Source: Erodium maritimum
Lineage: Eukaryota > Streptophyta > Magnoliopsida > Geraniales > Geraniaceae
Reading direction: 5' to 3'
Assembly (NCBI GenBank): GCA_963921825.1
Contig: OY997594.1
Coordinates: 28,254,956-28,318,955 of the forward strand
Length of the DNA stretch: 64,000 bases
The notes under the pieces are model-generated. The model did no database searches, was not told the origin of the DNA, and saw nothing but the letters and a program-made list of their open reading frames with translations. The position numbers were made by a program, and so were the translations under genes. Positions 1 through 11,585 of the stretch are shown one piece after another (positions within the stretch are counted from its first letter, which is position 1; every line of letters starts with the position of its first letter).

Positions 1-919
1 CTATCGATGGTGGTAGGTTTTAAGGAATTCTCCCAACCAATTCGGTTACACTCAAATACGAGTGACTCCCGATGTTTTGCTTCAACTGTGGGAAGCTAGG
101 TCACACGGTTGTCGTCTATGATATCTCTTTTCTAGGGATACCTCGGTATTGTACGTCCTTCTCCGCGGATGACACCCTGTTGGTTTGGAACCCTATACCA
201 AGGGAGTGGTTTGTCCCAACCTCAAGTCCGTCCCCGAAAGTCCTCCTCTGGTTTCCACTCGCTTTAAAATTCAAAGATCAACATGAGGTCCACCTTCTTA
301 CCTAGGTCCCCTAAATAGGTTGGGACATCTCACCCAACTAGATTCGCCCGCATCTTTGGAGAGACAGAGAAGAGTTTGGTGACCTCCATCGTCTTTCCTA
401 ACCATAGGGCGATATGCGTGCCAAGGTTCTCTGGGAGGGTGTACGTCGGGACATCTTGGAAGCATTGAGGTGAAGAAGACCACAACCCGAAAAAAGGCTA
501 GGGAGTATCGATCGGAGCTTGAAAAAGTGTGGGCTGGGAAACAGCCCCGCCTGAACCTATGAGGCCTTCTAGCCATGGGCTGTCTTAGAGGATTGATAGC
601 CCCCGACTCACGGGGTTCTCCACCATCTTCTATGATCCCTACTCAGACCAGGTGCATTCATCAGCATGTTAGAGTTTTCTCTAGGGAACACCATTGGCAT
701 TCAGGCTATAGTGGTCGGGGTCATGTCGAGCCATAGATGGTTTTGGTTTTCATTCTCGTTTAGTTCTACTTTTATCTATTTTGGTTTGTTCATGCATTGC
801 TCCCACTTCAAAAGCCTATCTATGCCTTAGACTATTTTTGAGGATTAGTTACTCCCCGCTATTCTTTTATTATCATGTCATGTTTCTAATCTATAAAAGT
901 TTCGTTTAAAAAAAAAAAC
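1..919 (+). mobile_element. LINE 3' part with ORF1 zinc-knuckle remnant
   Basis: Truncated non-LTR retrotransposon running off the left edge of the window. At about 55-140 the plus strand encodes a degenerate CCHC knuckle (Cys-Phe-Asn-Cys-Gly-Lys-Leu-Gly-His, with the last Cys replaced by Tyr) preceded by an in-frame stop. This is the arrangement at the C-terminus of plant LINE ORF1 (DUF4283 plus zf-CCHC_4). No reverse transcriptase is visible, so the copy is internally deleted. It ends in GTTTAAAAAAAAAA at 905-918, a 3' tail also seen on the retroposons ending at 22824 and 33255. The whole stretch is non-functional. LINE identity is inferred from the knuckle and the A-tail. Confidence 0.55.
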
Positions 920-1283
920 TAGTCTCACAGTCAATTAATTTAAACAGCCAAGAGGTTCAAGCGCTCCCTTTATCATAGAAGGAGAACAAATAAAAAAATA
1001 AAAATATATAATGAAAATAGATGAAAAATAATAATTTTGGTGAAAATAAAAAAAATGAATTTACTAATTAATTTAAGATAAAAAAAATTTGAAAGAGAGA
1101 GGGGAAGCGACTCCTGACATATGGGTCGGGGGGCACGAGGACGGCTTTGACAGATTGATTGGGAAGAGAGATTGTCAATCCCTAAGAGAGCAGACGGGGT
1201 AATGACACATCGACGATTAAGTAGGCTGGAGGTTGGAAGTAGAGAAGGAGCGGAACATTAGGTCCAAAAATTATATATATATA
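920..1283. other. A/T-rich spacer, nothing recognised
   Basis: A-rich and then purine-rich sequence with no open frame or family I recognise. It ends in a short TA tract at 1272-1283, into which the next element is inserted. Confidence 0.5.
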
Positions 1284-3015
1284 GGTATACATTCACACGT
1301 TACCTATAGGTGTAAATGTTACTTGTTACCTTATTTTAGACTATTGGATCAGATAAAATCGATGAATTAGATTAAAATGGCATACAGCCGTAAATATTAT
1401 GAAATTTATTTTCTTTTTTGTAAATTTACCTCACATAAGGGTATTACAGTAATTCTATTTATTTGCTAACCCTAATCCCTCCTTTCACTCACAAATAAAA
1501 CTCACAAACAAAACCCTCTCCCCCCTCCTTCGGCAGCCGCACACTCTCCCGCAGCCATCCCTTCTGCTCCAGGCGATGGTGCTCAACGCGAAGGTGAAAG
1601 GTCCACTAGTCGTGAAGCTCGTCCCCGTTCAACCGACCACGTGCGCTTCAGTTCCTTCTCCGCAAACGGGAAGATGAAAGGGCGAGGTTGAGCCGCCATC
1701 TGCCTGGACTCGACTTCCAGTCTGCCGCGCCATGAATGGTCTCAACGTCGTGCTACACATTAAGGATCGTGCTTGATGGTCGTCTCTCTCGTTCGCCTCC
1801 GTGAAGCACGTGTGCCCAGCCGTCCTCGACGTCGTGCCATGCTGGCCAAGCTCCACCACGACGCCCCGAGTCTCCGCCGCCGCCGAGCAAGGATGGGCTC
1901 CCCGAGTTCACGGCTCCGACCCCTGTTTTCAACCCTAGGTCAGTATTTTTTACATCGACCAGCACATTAAGATTTGTTCTCGCATGAATGGGAGGAAGGA
2001 CGCTCCCGGAAACTTCGCCGCCGTTGGATCTGAGCAAGGTTGGGTTGCCAAACAAATATGCAGATGGTGTAGATATGTGACAGATGATGAATGTTCATCA
2101 TATTTTGATACTTTTTTAAATCATCTACTACTGGTTTTTTGATTTATCTGATGGATTTGAGTATTGAAATCTATAGTTTGTGGTATTTGGCTGAGTTTTT
2201 TTATTTGTAATATGTAGTGTAGTATTATGTAACATATAGTTTATATTTTTGTAACTATGTGATATAGTAGTTATGTAATTTTAGTGTAGTAATATGTAAC
2301 GTATAATGTATTTTTCTGTAAAACAGTACTTAGTAGTTATGTAACTTTAGTGTAATAATCTGTAACGTCTAATGTATTTTTCTGTAAAATAACTTTAGTA
2401 TAATAATCTGTAATGTCTAATGTATTATTCTGTAAACCAATACTTAGTTGCTATGTAACTTGCAGTGTAATAATTTGTAACATCTAATGTATTTTTCTGT
2501 AAAACAATACGTAGTTATGTAACTTTTATCGTAGTAAACTGTAATTCTAAGTGTCTAATTCTGTAACTCTCATCCTATATTTCTGTAACATTTAATGTAT
2601 AATTGTGGTAATTTTGATTTATGTAGCATTCGAGAATTCTGAAATATTCTATTTGAAAATCATAACATCCAATATAAAAATTAAGTAATATTGGATATAA
2701 ATTTATGTAATATTGTACATAATATTCTGTAACTTGACGGAAATTGAGTAATGATCGGAATTTGAGATTAAAAATATAATATTAATTTTTTAAAATAAAT
2801 ATTTTTTTAAATAAAATATTAAAAAAGTCAGATTGAGGTAGTTAAAAAATTCTGCAGTATTTTTTTAAAGAAATATGGAATTACCAAATTATCCTTTTGT
2901 TGATTTTTCATTTTATTTGTAGATAATTGAGCATGAAAATCTATAACCATTAGATTTTAAAATTCAATGGTGTAGATTTTGGTAACAAGTAACAAAGTTC
3001 ACCATGGTAACGCAT

Positions 3016-3024
<9 letters not shown>
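1284..3024. mobile_element. Terminal-inverted-repeat element DT1, TGTAA-rich, no transposase
   Basis: The left end (1284-1360) and the reverse complement of the right end (about 2945-3024) align as imperfect terminal inverted repeats sharing ACGTTACC-type and TTACTTGTTACC motifs. Both sides abut TA tracts. The interior has two parts: a GC-rich block at about 1500-2060, very unlike its surroundings and with no recognisable protein, and an AT-rich block at about 2190-2740. A relative with the same plan lies at 19619-21643. No transposase is present, so it is non-autonomous. The TA flanks hide the target duplication, so I do not assign a superfamily. Ends are accurate to about 10 bp. Confidence 0.6.
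2190..2740 (+). repeat. Degenerate TGTAA(C) array in DT1
   Basis: About twenty TGTAA pentamers, mostly in TGTAAC, ATGTAA or CTGTAA context, spaced roughly 15-40 bases apart, all on the plus strand. In part they form a loose unit containing TAATCTGTAACGTCTAATGT. The counterpart in DT2 (20670-21330) has a similar density but little alignable sequence between motifs. Confidence 0.6.
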
Positions 3025-3058
<34 letters not shown>

Positions 3059-3060
<2 letters not shown>

Positions 3061-4366
3061 ATTACAATCAGGTACAAACCTCACAAATTGGTCAGAACAT
3101 AGAACTAATTCTATCCATTAAAATCTTTTTTTGGATGGTGAGATTAGATTCCTAATTTAATCCACACGCGCCTAATTCTATTCCAAAATCGTTTTTTCCA
3201 TCATTTTTTAGGGTATTTTCGACTTTGGCCTTTCGTTTTTTTTTTCACCAAGTTTACTATTTTGATCTTTCCCGCTTCGTTTCAACTCCGATTTAATTTT
3301 TTCTTGCGCCAATAATTTTCTTTTTCCAAGATCTATCTATCAAGTAGCATATTGAATACGTTTTGAAGCAAGAAAGATACGATTTACTCAAACAAACAAA
3401 AAAGAAAACGAAATTAATGTATGTTTTTTTTTTAGTTGTATGTGTACACCAAACCTAATGTATGTATTATAGAAGCTAAACTCAATGTATGTTCTTGCCA
3501 TTTTCGTTTGTATGTGTAGGCTAAACTTAATGTATGTTTTTATGTTTTCGCAATTGCACATGTGTAGGCTAAACTTAATGTATGTTCTCCCCATTTTCAT
3601 TTGTATGTGTACGCTAAACTTAATGTATGTTTATGTTGTAAAGTGAAAAGTTATGGGTAATACACCTAATGTATGTATTATAGAAGCTAAACTCAATGTA
3701 TGTTCTTGTCATTCTCATTTGTATGTGTAGACTAAACTTAATGTATGTTTTTATGTTTTCGCAACTGCATATGTGTAGCCTAAACTTAATGTATGTTCTC
3801 CCCATTTTCATTTGTATGTGTACGCTAAACTTAATGTATGTTTTTACCATTTTCATTTGTATGTGTAAGCTAACCTTAATGTATGTTTTTGCAAATGCAT
3901 TTATATGTATACTACCCATAATTTTTCACTTTACAACATAAACACACATTAAGTTTAGCGTACACATACAACTGAACATTACAAAACATACATTAATTTC
4001 GTTCCCTTTTTTTGTTTGAGTAAATCGTTTTTTTTTCTTGCTTCAAAACATATTCGATATGCTACTTGATGGATAGGTATTGGAAAAAGAAAATTATTGG
4101 CGCAAGAAAAAATTAAATCAGAGTTGAAACGAAGCGGGAAAGATCAAAATAGTAAACTTGGTGAAAAAAAAACGAAAATCGCAGCCCTTTTATTTTTCAT
4201 ATGCGATTCTCAACAACAATTTTCTCAATTTACCCTGGACATTCGCGCGTTAAAAATATTTTCAGTCAAATTCGTGTAACATATGGGCCCTTGATTTACT
4301 ATATTGGATGGTGTAGATTAGTTCTACGTTCTGACCCGAAATAAGGTTTGTACTTGATTGTTCCCC
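3059..4366. mobile_element. Fold-back element FB1 in a TA tract
   Basis: Non-autonomous inverted-repeat element. The left arm (3059 to about 3420) and right arm (about 3985-4366) are reverse complements over roughly 350 bp. The outer ends read GG...ATCAGGTACAAACCT and its complement. Each arm carries the shoulder core shared by this family (CCCGCTTCGTTTCAACTCCG, then CTTGCGCCAATA) and then CAAGTAGCATATTGAATA. The loop is a minisatellite. TA tracts flank both sides (3025-3058 and 4367-4388). No coding capacity is visible. Superfamily unassigned. Confidence 0.75.
3415..3960. repeat. Minisatellite in the FB1 loop
   Basis: Irregular repeats of about 50-60 bases built on CTAAACTTAATGTATGTT and CATTTTCATTTGTATGTGTA. 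Orientation reverses near the right side (about 3930-3990), so the array takes part in the fold-back. The frames remain open on both strands, but only because the repeat lacks stops. I do not call a gene. Confidence 0.75.
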
Positions 4367-4388
4367 TATATATATATATATATATATA

Positions 4389-4530
4389 GGAGAGCAATCA
4401 GGTGCGAATCATGAGTTATGGTGTGAACATGCGAACTCAACCAGATTGTGCCATGTGTCGCGCTCAGAAAATGCCCCATTTTTTTATAATCAAGTTTATT
4501 AATTCGATTTTTCCCGTTTCGTTTCAACCC
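4389..4530. mobile_element. Left end of fold-back element E1, cut by the gypsy element
   Basis: Begins GGAGAGCAATCAGGTGCGAA beside a TA tract and contains the family shoulder up to CCCGTTTCGTTTCAAC, where it stops abruptly and Ty3/gypsy reverse-transcriptase coding begins. It is the reverse complement, with few differences, of the right end of the neighbouring element (about 18600-18734). Its own right end is probably 16840-16978, beyond the retrotransposon. Confidence 0.6.
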
Positions 4531-5759
4531 CTTCTGCTGAAGCTCCTCTAGTTGACGCTTCAGCTCAGTCAACTCTGCCGGCGCAAACCTGTAAGGCGCC
4601 ATCGATATCGCCGCCGTTTCCGGCACCAGGTTAATCCCGAACTCCACCTCACGAACCGGTGGCAGCCCGCTCAACTCCTCAGGGAAGACCTCGGGGAACT
4701 CGCATACCACTCTCGGTAACTCTCGGCTCTGCACAACCGACACTTCCTCCTCAGCGGATAATGCTGAAAGGAGGACCCCGCTCTTACTACCCAGAACACA
4801 CTTTACCTTCGTGCCACCCACTGTCACTGTCACTCGTCGCCTATACCAATCGATATTGGCTCGGTACCTCGACATCCAATCCATTCCCAAGATCACATCA
4901 AAGGTAGTCATCTCCAACACGAGAAGATCACCAGGGCAAGGACAGTCTGCGACTCTAATCTCACAGGCACGACATACTCTAGTCAACGATGCACCACCCC
5001 CAACTGGGGTGACCAAGCATAGGGGTGGACTCAACGGCTCTAAGCTCAACCCCAACCTCTCAGCACAACCCGACAAAATAAAAGAGTGCGACGCCCCAGT
5101 ATCAAATAAGAATAACGCCCATAAATGATACAATAAACACGTACCCTAGATGGTCTCGCGGTCCGTGCTAGGTCCTGGGGCTCTGGAGTCGGTGACTGCA
5201 TACATTCTCCCCTGCGAGGCCTGCTGCCTCTGACCCGGCGCACTGGTTGCTGAATACCCGTGACTCTGTTGATGTCTCGGAATCGGCGCGCTCGTAGAAG
5301 GCTGTGAAGACCTCGGCTGCTGACTCTGTCGAGGGCGACCCCTGGGCGACTGTACTGTCCATGACTGCTGCGGTCGCTGCACTGATGTCACTCCCAACGG
5401 CTCACGACACCATGCCATAGTGTGTCCAACCCGGCCGCACCGGAAACATCTGGTCTCGTCGGCTCTCGACCCCGAGCCCTGGCCCGTCCGGCTAGTCGCT
5501 GGTAATGCCGCGGGCCCTCCCTTCGCCGGGCAATCTCGCTGTAAGTGGCCTGGCTGACCGCAGTGAGAGCATATCGGCCTCCTCTCTGAGGCGAATGGTC
5601 CCACTGACGCTACTGACCCATGCTATCTCGATCCACCCTGATGGGGCGGTGGTCGGAAGAATCCCGTGGTCCTCTGCCTCCGCGGGTCTCGTGAGTCTGA
5701 CGGCCCGGTAAAGCTGGTCGGCCGCTGTCGAACCTCGCGGGTCCTGATCGCATCCCCGA
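4531..5759 (-). pseudogene. Ty3/gypsy Gag 3' part, protease and start of reverse transcriptase (broken)
   Basis: Continuation of the gag-pol frame that begins at 9836 and is split by the solo LTR at 5760-8972. Reading down the minus strand there is a basic linker and then two CCHC knuckles (CSHCGQPGHLQRDC near 5560 and CFRCGRVGHTMAWC near 5430). A Q/S/P-rich spacer and the aspartic-protease motif LFDTGASHSFI near 5100 follow, then the conserved ILGMDWM near 4890 and the first residues of reverse transcriptase (PYRFAPAELTELKRQLEELQ). The frame then ends at 4531 in fold-back DNA. Reverse transcriptase, RNase H, integrase and the 3' LTR are missing. In-frame stops lie near 5622 and 5152. Family assignment is firm. 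A chromovirus (Tekay/Del-like) lineage is only a guess from the LTR termini and gag layout. Confidence 0.9.
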
Positions 5760-6031
5760 TGTCACGCCCCAATTTCAATAAAACGAACTCGGGACGCGAA
5801 CATTTAAAATAAGAAAACACCTTGAAACCTTTTCCATTTAAACACTTTAAAATACATCATTTGTTCAACAAAAATAATAATTACAACTTAAAACACGTCC
5901 CAACAAGTGGACTAAAAACGAGGTATCCGTCGCTAGACTCAAAACACCCAGAAACCCGCTTCAAGCTCTTCAAGCTTCAGAAGCTCACCTAGTCCAGACT
6001 ACGAACGGTACCTGTAGGAAAAGCAGCTAGG

Positions 6032-6049
6032 GGTGAGCGTTCGCTCACC
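6032..6049. repeat. Short hairpin GGTGAGCG-TT-CGCTCACC in LTR A
   Basis: Perfect 8-bp stem with a 2-base centre. It is identical or nearly so in every family-1 LTR here (11071-11088, 16499-16516, 58358-58375), and a weaker form is present in the family-2 LTRs (about 36154 and 43064). Confidence 0.85.
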
Positions 6050-6366
6050 ACCGCGAATAACAGACTGACTACGGCATAATTAGCAGACAAAGCCAGTAAC
6101 ACTAAAACCAAACCCAACACTGGGACTATAGTCCCCAACTCAAGTACCCAACTGACCCACAACCCGTTACCTTCCTCAACAGACTCAACACTCGATAACA
6201 CAATGTAGACCCGACACAACTATCGACGACCTCCTCCAAGGACACGATAGAAAGACTACACAACGCCAAACAAGATCACAAAGGATCGCACACCAAACAA
6301 GATCACAAAGGATCGCATACCAGCTGCTCAGTAACCTCTCCCACTCACACGAACACGGATCATGCT

Positions 6367-6600
6367 AGCCAAAGAATGCTTACAACCTATGATACTCAAA
6401 CTCGGACCAGGCCAGCCAAAGAATGCTTGCAACCTGTGTTACTCAAACTCGGACCAGGCCAGCCAAAGAATGCTTGCAACCTGTGTTACTCAAACTCGTG
6501 TCAGGCCAGCCAAAGAATGCTTGCAACCCGTTGATACTCAAACTTGGTCAGGCCAGCCAAAGAATGCTTGCAACCTACCGGGATCCGCAATCACAATCAC
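6367..6600. repeat. 47-bp tandem array, five copies, in LTR A
   Basis: The word AGCCAAAGAATGCTTGCAAC recurs at 6367, 6414, 6461, 6508 and 6555, an exact 47-bp period. The equivalent array in LTR C (16082-16300) has a 47-48-bp period on the opposite strand. Confidence 0.95.
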
Positions 6601-6639
6601 ACGCAAATTCATCAACCAGTAACAACACAAGTTCAACAC

Positions 6640-7095
6640 TCACAGGCACTCATGGCCACCAAGACACTAACAGTAAAACTCGAACTCAACAGCCCCACAG
6701 GCACTCACGGCCTCCCAAGACACACCGATAGTAAGACACGGACTCAACAATCCCACAGGCACTCACGGCCTCCCAAGACACCAACCATAAGGAACGCTTG
6801 CAACTTACCGAGACTCTAACTCGTAAGCCAGCTAAAGGAAGCTTGCAACCCCCCCGAGACTCTAACTCGGTCAGGCCAGCCAAAGACACCAACCTTAGTA
6901 CACGGGCCCTCAAGGCCACCCAAAACACCAACAATTGACTACGGGCTCTCATGGCCACCCAAGACACCAATTCAAATACACGGGCTCTCAAGGCCACCCA
7001 AACTCAATCAATAAATAATACGGGCTCTCAAGGCCACCCAAACTCAATAATAAAATACGGGCTCTCATGGCCACCCAGGACACCAAATAAGCAAT
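6640..7095. repeat. Second tandem array in LTR A (GGCCACCCAAGACACCAA type)
   Basis: About ten imperfect units of roughly 37-48 bases containing CGGGCTCTCA(A/T)GGCCACCCA. Homologous arrays with different copy number occur in LTRs B, C and D. Confidence 0.9.
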
Positions 7096-8972
7096 CAACC
7101 TCCGGCTTAACCAAGCCGCCAACAGTCCTAACATCAACAGTTTCACAATCAACCTCCGGGCATGGTCATATGCCTCCAGTACTCCTAATATCGATAAGTT
7201 CACAAACAACCTCCGGGCATGGTCATATGCCTCCAGTAAAACAATTAACGCTAAGTTCTCTGCTCCTACGACACTACTAAGTGTCACATGCTTTTCTCAA
7301 TAATTACTAAGTTCCCGTAACATGCTTTTCTGATAAACGCTACAACCCCGTATCATGCTTTTCTAGTATTTAAATTAAACCTACTCAACTCACGACACCC
7401 CGGTGTCACATGCAAATCTACTGTTAACTTTCCCTAGTCAGGGCCGAGATCCGGCTACTTTTCCCTACCTCGTGCGTGTTCTCCCAAAAGCCAAACCACG
7501 AGCTCCGGTGATGATCTCAGTCACTCACCCAGCTTTCCATTGCCTTGGTCCGTGGCACGATCTAAAGAAACACAATTTAAAGTCACTAAACAACTCGCAG
7601 GAATAAACCGAAAACCAATAAACTCGATGCCCAAACTTAACCCCGACAATGTCGATCACTCCCAAACTTCCCAATTACTCGACATTGTTGATAAAGGACC
7701 CGTAAAGGCCCGATTCGCCCGACATGGCGAATCTGCCCGGGTTTTGTTAATTGCCTTCCGGGGCTCCAAAAGCCCCCGTTTTCGTTTCTACGGCCTTAGA
7801 ATATTTCAAGGAACCCAACGCACTTGACGGAATTGAATTCCGACTTCTAAGTCAATTAATTAACGTTTAAAGTTTCCAAAACCCGTTAATTACAACTTCT
7901 CCAATTTAATTCCAAATTTCGATTCGATTAAGGATAAATGGTCCGGGGAACGTTTTAAACCACCCGAACGATAAAACCCGAGCACCCAAGCATGTGGGCC
8001 CCACCCACACTACTTGGCCGAGACCCTAGGGTTTAAGGGGAGGCTCGGCCACCATGTGGTGGCTGCTGCCAGCTCCGGCCAGCCACCTCATGGCCGGCCG
8101 GCCACCACCCACGGTGGCTGGAGCTCCTCCCGAGCCTCCGATCACCGGAAAACGTGAAATTAAACCCCCAAACACCTCTAAAACGTCTCCAACACCTCCC
8201 CACACTCTACACAACCCTAAGCCTTAGTTTATACTCAAACCCTAGCTTCCAAGAAAATAACCAAAACGAGAATCGGTTCGGGTATTACCGTAGAGGAGAA
8301 CGAGGGGAACGGGATTGCTCTTTGCTTTGACTCGATCCAAGGGCTCGATCACAAACCCTAGCTCAACCTCCCTTCTTCTCTCTTCTTCTCCTTCTCCTTC
8401 TCTCTCTAAAACCTCTCTTCTTCTTTCTAATTTAATAAACTAACAACAAAACTAACTTTTCCTCCTTTAAAACCTTATACTCGGCCACACCTTACAACCA
8501 CACACTTTCCTCCCAAAACTAACACCACCATATACTTGACAAGTGTCAAGGTGGGTCCCACACCTTTTGGAAAATATCTAGTTGATATTTTCCAATCAGT
8601 TTTGCGAAAAACGGACGTTTCGGGCCCCGAACGGGCACTTTTCCCAAGAAATTACGAAACTTGACGGGCTACAAGGAAACGGCTCAACTAAGACCGCTGC
8701 GACGACGGCTAAGCTTTTCGGATCCAAAACGGTCCTCGAATGGACCAAAACGTCGCTCGGTTGACTTTTCCAGCGAAAAGTCAACATTTCCCAAATTGAT
8801 CAGAAAGTTGCCCTGAGTCCCCCGGAACTCACTTTGGTCAATAACGGGGTCAACTTAAGTCCGGTATGACACTCGGGGTCATTTTAGGTTTACTTAACTG
8901 TCAGTCTTAAAATTTTTAAATTTTCCTGTTTTTCGCAGGTTTGACTGGCGTTGACCGGGAGTGGTTATTACA

Positions 8973-9836
8973 CCCGATCCCCTGCTCCACCGTCGCTGCG
9001 GTGTCTACGAGGTCTGTATACTTCCGCAGTCTCAAGGCGAGGACCTTGTCCCGAATCACCGGTCTCAGTCCCCCCTGGAACCGCAGGCAACGGTTCTGCT
9101 CAGTAGTCACCATCTCCAGCGCGAATCTGGCCAAGGCCGTGAATCTGGCCTCGTATTCCGCCACTGTCAATCCTCCCTGCTCCAGATCTAGGAACTGCCG
9201 ATGTCGCTCCAACCGAGCCGACTCGGGAAAGTACTGTGCCATAAACACATCCTGGAAGATGTTGTAGTCGTATCCGACCATGTCCTTCACACGCCCCCAC
9301 CAGTGTTAGGCGTTGTCTCTCAGCTGATGGGCCGCGAAGGACACCCTGCGACGGCCATCCTCGACACCTGATGTATTCAGGTCTCGCGTGACCTGCTCTA
9401 GCCACCTCTCGGCTAGGTCGGGGTTTGGCTACCCGAAAAATGTAGGTATCCCGAGCTTCAGGAAATCTAGTAGTGCTCGGGATGTATGATCCTCTATCTG
9501 AACGGCCCTCACCGGGACCGCGGCTGCCTCTGGTGCTGGTGAAGCCGACTCTCGGCTGGCGATGACCGCCACCAAACTCTGAACTGTCCTGGTCAGCTCA
9601 TCCAGGGCAGTCATAACCGGAGGGTCCGCGACCGGCGGAACACTGGGGGTGCCTGTAGACGGCCCCGCGTCGCTTCTCCTATCTTCTCCGACAGGAGGGC
9701 CCTGCGCCTCCGCGTAGTCGGCGGGCTCAACGGTTGGCACCCTCCCCGGTGTCCCCGCTGACCGTCCCCGCCGGCCTCGCGTGGGCGCCCGACCCCGTGT
9801 TCCCGCTGCTCGTCCGCGTCTACCGCGAGCCATAGT
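8973..9836 (-). pseudogene. Ty3/gypsy gag, N-terminal and capsid part (broken)
   Basis: Start of the gag frame of the retrotransposon whose 5' LTR is 10799-16839. From the Met at 9834-9836 it reads a very basic Arg/Gly-rich leader (MARGRRGRAAGTRGRAPTRG), an acidic/proline stretch, then LDELTRTVQSLVAVI. Next comes a retrotransposon-gag domain (PF03732 type) with LAERWLEQV, FQDVFMAQYFPESARLERH and LEQGGLTVAEYEARF. Two in-frame stops (near 9429 and 9310) break an otherwise continuous frame. At 8973 the coding is interrupted by solo LTR A and resumes at 5759. The intact product would form the capsid of the virus-like particle. Alternatives are unlikely given the downstream knuckles and protease. 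Confidence 0.88.
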
Positions 9837-10784
9837 CAGTATCCTCTGCACGGATACACGCAAACGTTCAGTTTGCTAACTCAAATAAAGACAACAGTTC
9901 AAACACACTAACGTTCACCCGGCCTACGCTTACTCTAGCGTGCTTAACACTGATACGTCGCACCGCTCACGCTATTAATACTTTAAATATAATAATAAAT
10001 AAGCGAAACCTCAAATAAACCGCATAAACGCACACCAAGCCACGCACTGCAACACGAAGAAATTGCGAAGTCAAGACGGTGCAAAAACAGGGGTCACGGA
10101 TCCGTGGCAGACCCCGTCACGGTTGGGGTCACGGATCCGTGACAAAGACCTAAATCCTGCCAAAACCCTCTGGTTCGTCACGGATCCGTGACGGGATCCG
10201 TGACGCTCGTGCAGACTTGTTTTCCAAACTTGCTTCAAACTCGAAACTCAACCCGTTTTAACTCTAAAATTGGCATTAACGACACACGCGCTAGACCACC
10301 AAACTAACAACACACGCGCAACAAAACAAAACCAACCACGAGTCTTCCAACCTCAACTAAAACACAAACCAGCAAGGTCAAACAACGACAACCACAACAA
10401 CGACCCCTGCTCACCGGGCCAACCAAAGTCGAACCTTGCCCACCGGGCCAACCAAAGTCGAACAAGGTCAAAAATTTCAAAACTTTCACCTTTTCATCTC
10501 AAAACCTCATTTCTTGACATCACGTAGCTACAACCCGGTCCATGCGTCCCCGAACTACGTTGTACCGACTTGACATCAACACCGTCACGTTCGACTATAG
10601 GAGCGCTCCTGAGTCGACCCGCGACAGTTTAAAAACAGTTCACGCAATCACACACAATCAGTATGCCAGCAACAAAATACTGCAACATACGCACAAACAA
10701 AAACAAGACTCAAGACATGACGGGTCTACATTGACTCGACTCTCCCACCTAATTGACGGACAGTCCGAGGTGTGAAACCTCGAG
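9837..10784 (-). other. Untranslated leader of the gypsy element
   Basis: Between the primer-binding site and the gag start on the minus strand. C- and A-rich on the plus strand, with no supported gene. It contains the palindrome cluster at 10085-10205 and a short tandem duplication (CACCGGGCCAACCAAAGTCG) near 10416-10460. A leader of about 950 bases is long but within the range of large plant Ty3/gypsy elements. Confidence 0.6.
10085..10205. repeat. Cluster of GTCACGGATCCGTGAC palindromes
   Basis: Four or five full or partial copies of the 16-bp palindrome GTCACGGATCCGTGAC in about 120 bp of the gypsy leader. A second cluster of the same motif lies in an unrelated LTR at 37470-37615. Confidence 0.9.
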
Positions 10785-10795
10785 CTCTGATACCA
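10785..10795 (-). other. Primer-binding site, initiator tRNA-Met
   Basis: On the minus strand TGGTATCAGAG lies three bases inside the LTR end. It is complementary to the 3' end (CTCTGATACCA) of plant initiator tRNA-Met, the usual primer of plant Ty3/gypsy elements. It fixes the element's direction as minus and identifies 10799-16839 as its 5' LTR. Confidence 0.9.
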
Positions 10796-11370
10796 AGCTG
10801 TCACGCCCCAATTTCAGTAAACCGAACTCGGGACGCGAACATTTAAAACATAAAACACTTGAAACTTGTTTGAATAAAAACTCTGAAATTTCCATTTAGT
10901 TGTCAAAATAATAGTATTTACAATCCAAAAACGTCACAACAAGTGGACAAGGTACAATATCCGTCACTAGACTCAACAAAATAAAGACCAGACTCTGCTC
11001 CAAGCTTCACGAACTTCAAGAGCTAACCTAGTCCGTCCGGTGATCAGTACCTGTGGGAAAAGCAGCTAGGGGTGAGCGTTCGCTCACCACCACGGATAAC
11101 AGACTGACTATGGCATAATTAGTAGATAAAGCCAGAAACACCAAAACCAAGCCCAACCCCGGGACCACGGTCCCCAACTCAATTACTCAACTGACACACC
11201 ACCCGTTACTTTCCTCAAAAGACTCAACATTCGATAACACAATGTAGACCCGACACAACTATCGACGACCTCCTCCAAGGACACGACAGAAGAACTACAC
11301 AACGCCAAACAAGATCACAAAGGATCGCACACCAGCTGCTCAGTAATCAATCTCAATCAGGTCCAGGATC

Positions 11371-11585
11371 GACCTATCGCAATTCCTCGACACGAAGTCG
11401 GATCAGGCTGTCGACCTATCGCAATTCCTCGACACCAAGTCGGATCAGGCTGTCGACCTATCGCAATTCATCGACACCAAGTCGGATCAGGCTGTCGACC
11501 TATCGCAATTCATCGACACTAAGTCGGATCAGGCTGTCGACCTATCGCAATTCATCGACAATAAGTTGGATCAGGTTGTCGACCT
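11371..11585. repeat. 42-bp tandem array, five copies, in LTR B
   Basis: GACCTATCGCAATTC(C/A)TCGA recurs every 42 bp from 11371. It sits where LTR A carries its unrelated 47-bp array, so the repeat has been replaced rather than merely expanded. A second array of GGCCACCCAAGACATCAA-type units follows to about 12080. Confidence 0.93.

Larger units (their letters stand above)
5760..8972 (-). mobile_element. Solo LTR A (gypsy family 1) inside gag
   Basis: Begins TGTCACGCCCC and ends TTATTACA, with a perfect 5-bp target duplication CCCGA (5755-5759 and 8973-8977). The minus orientation follows from LTR B, whose primer-binding site fixes TGTAATAACC as the LTR 5' end. It is 3,213 bp long, very large for a solo LTR, and contains two tandem arrays and a GC-rich block near 8030-8210 whose short open frames I regard as chance. 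It interrupts gag of an element of the same family. No internal region remains, so it arose by recombination between two LTRs after insertion. Confidence 0.93.

Noticed and set aside
40..305. Zinc-knuckle protein as a host gene
   Set aside because: An in-frame stop precedes it, the last Cys is lost, and LINE 3' sequence follows.
3388..3941. Open frames of 70-99 residues on both strands with repeated Ile/Lys/Tyr or Cys/Leu/Tyr motifs
   Set aside because: They follow directly from the minisatellite, are open on both strands, and have no homology or start context.
6360..7280. Regular direct repeats in LTR A that look CRISPR-like
   Set aside because: Units are contiguous with no unique spacers and lie inside a plant LTR. 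They are minisatellites.
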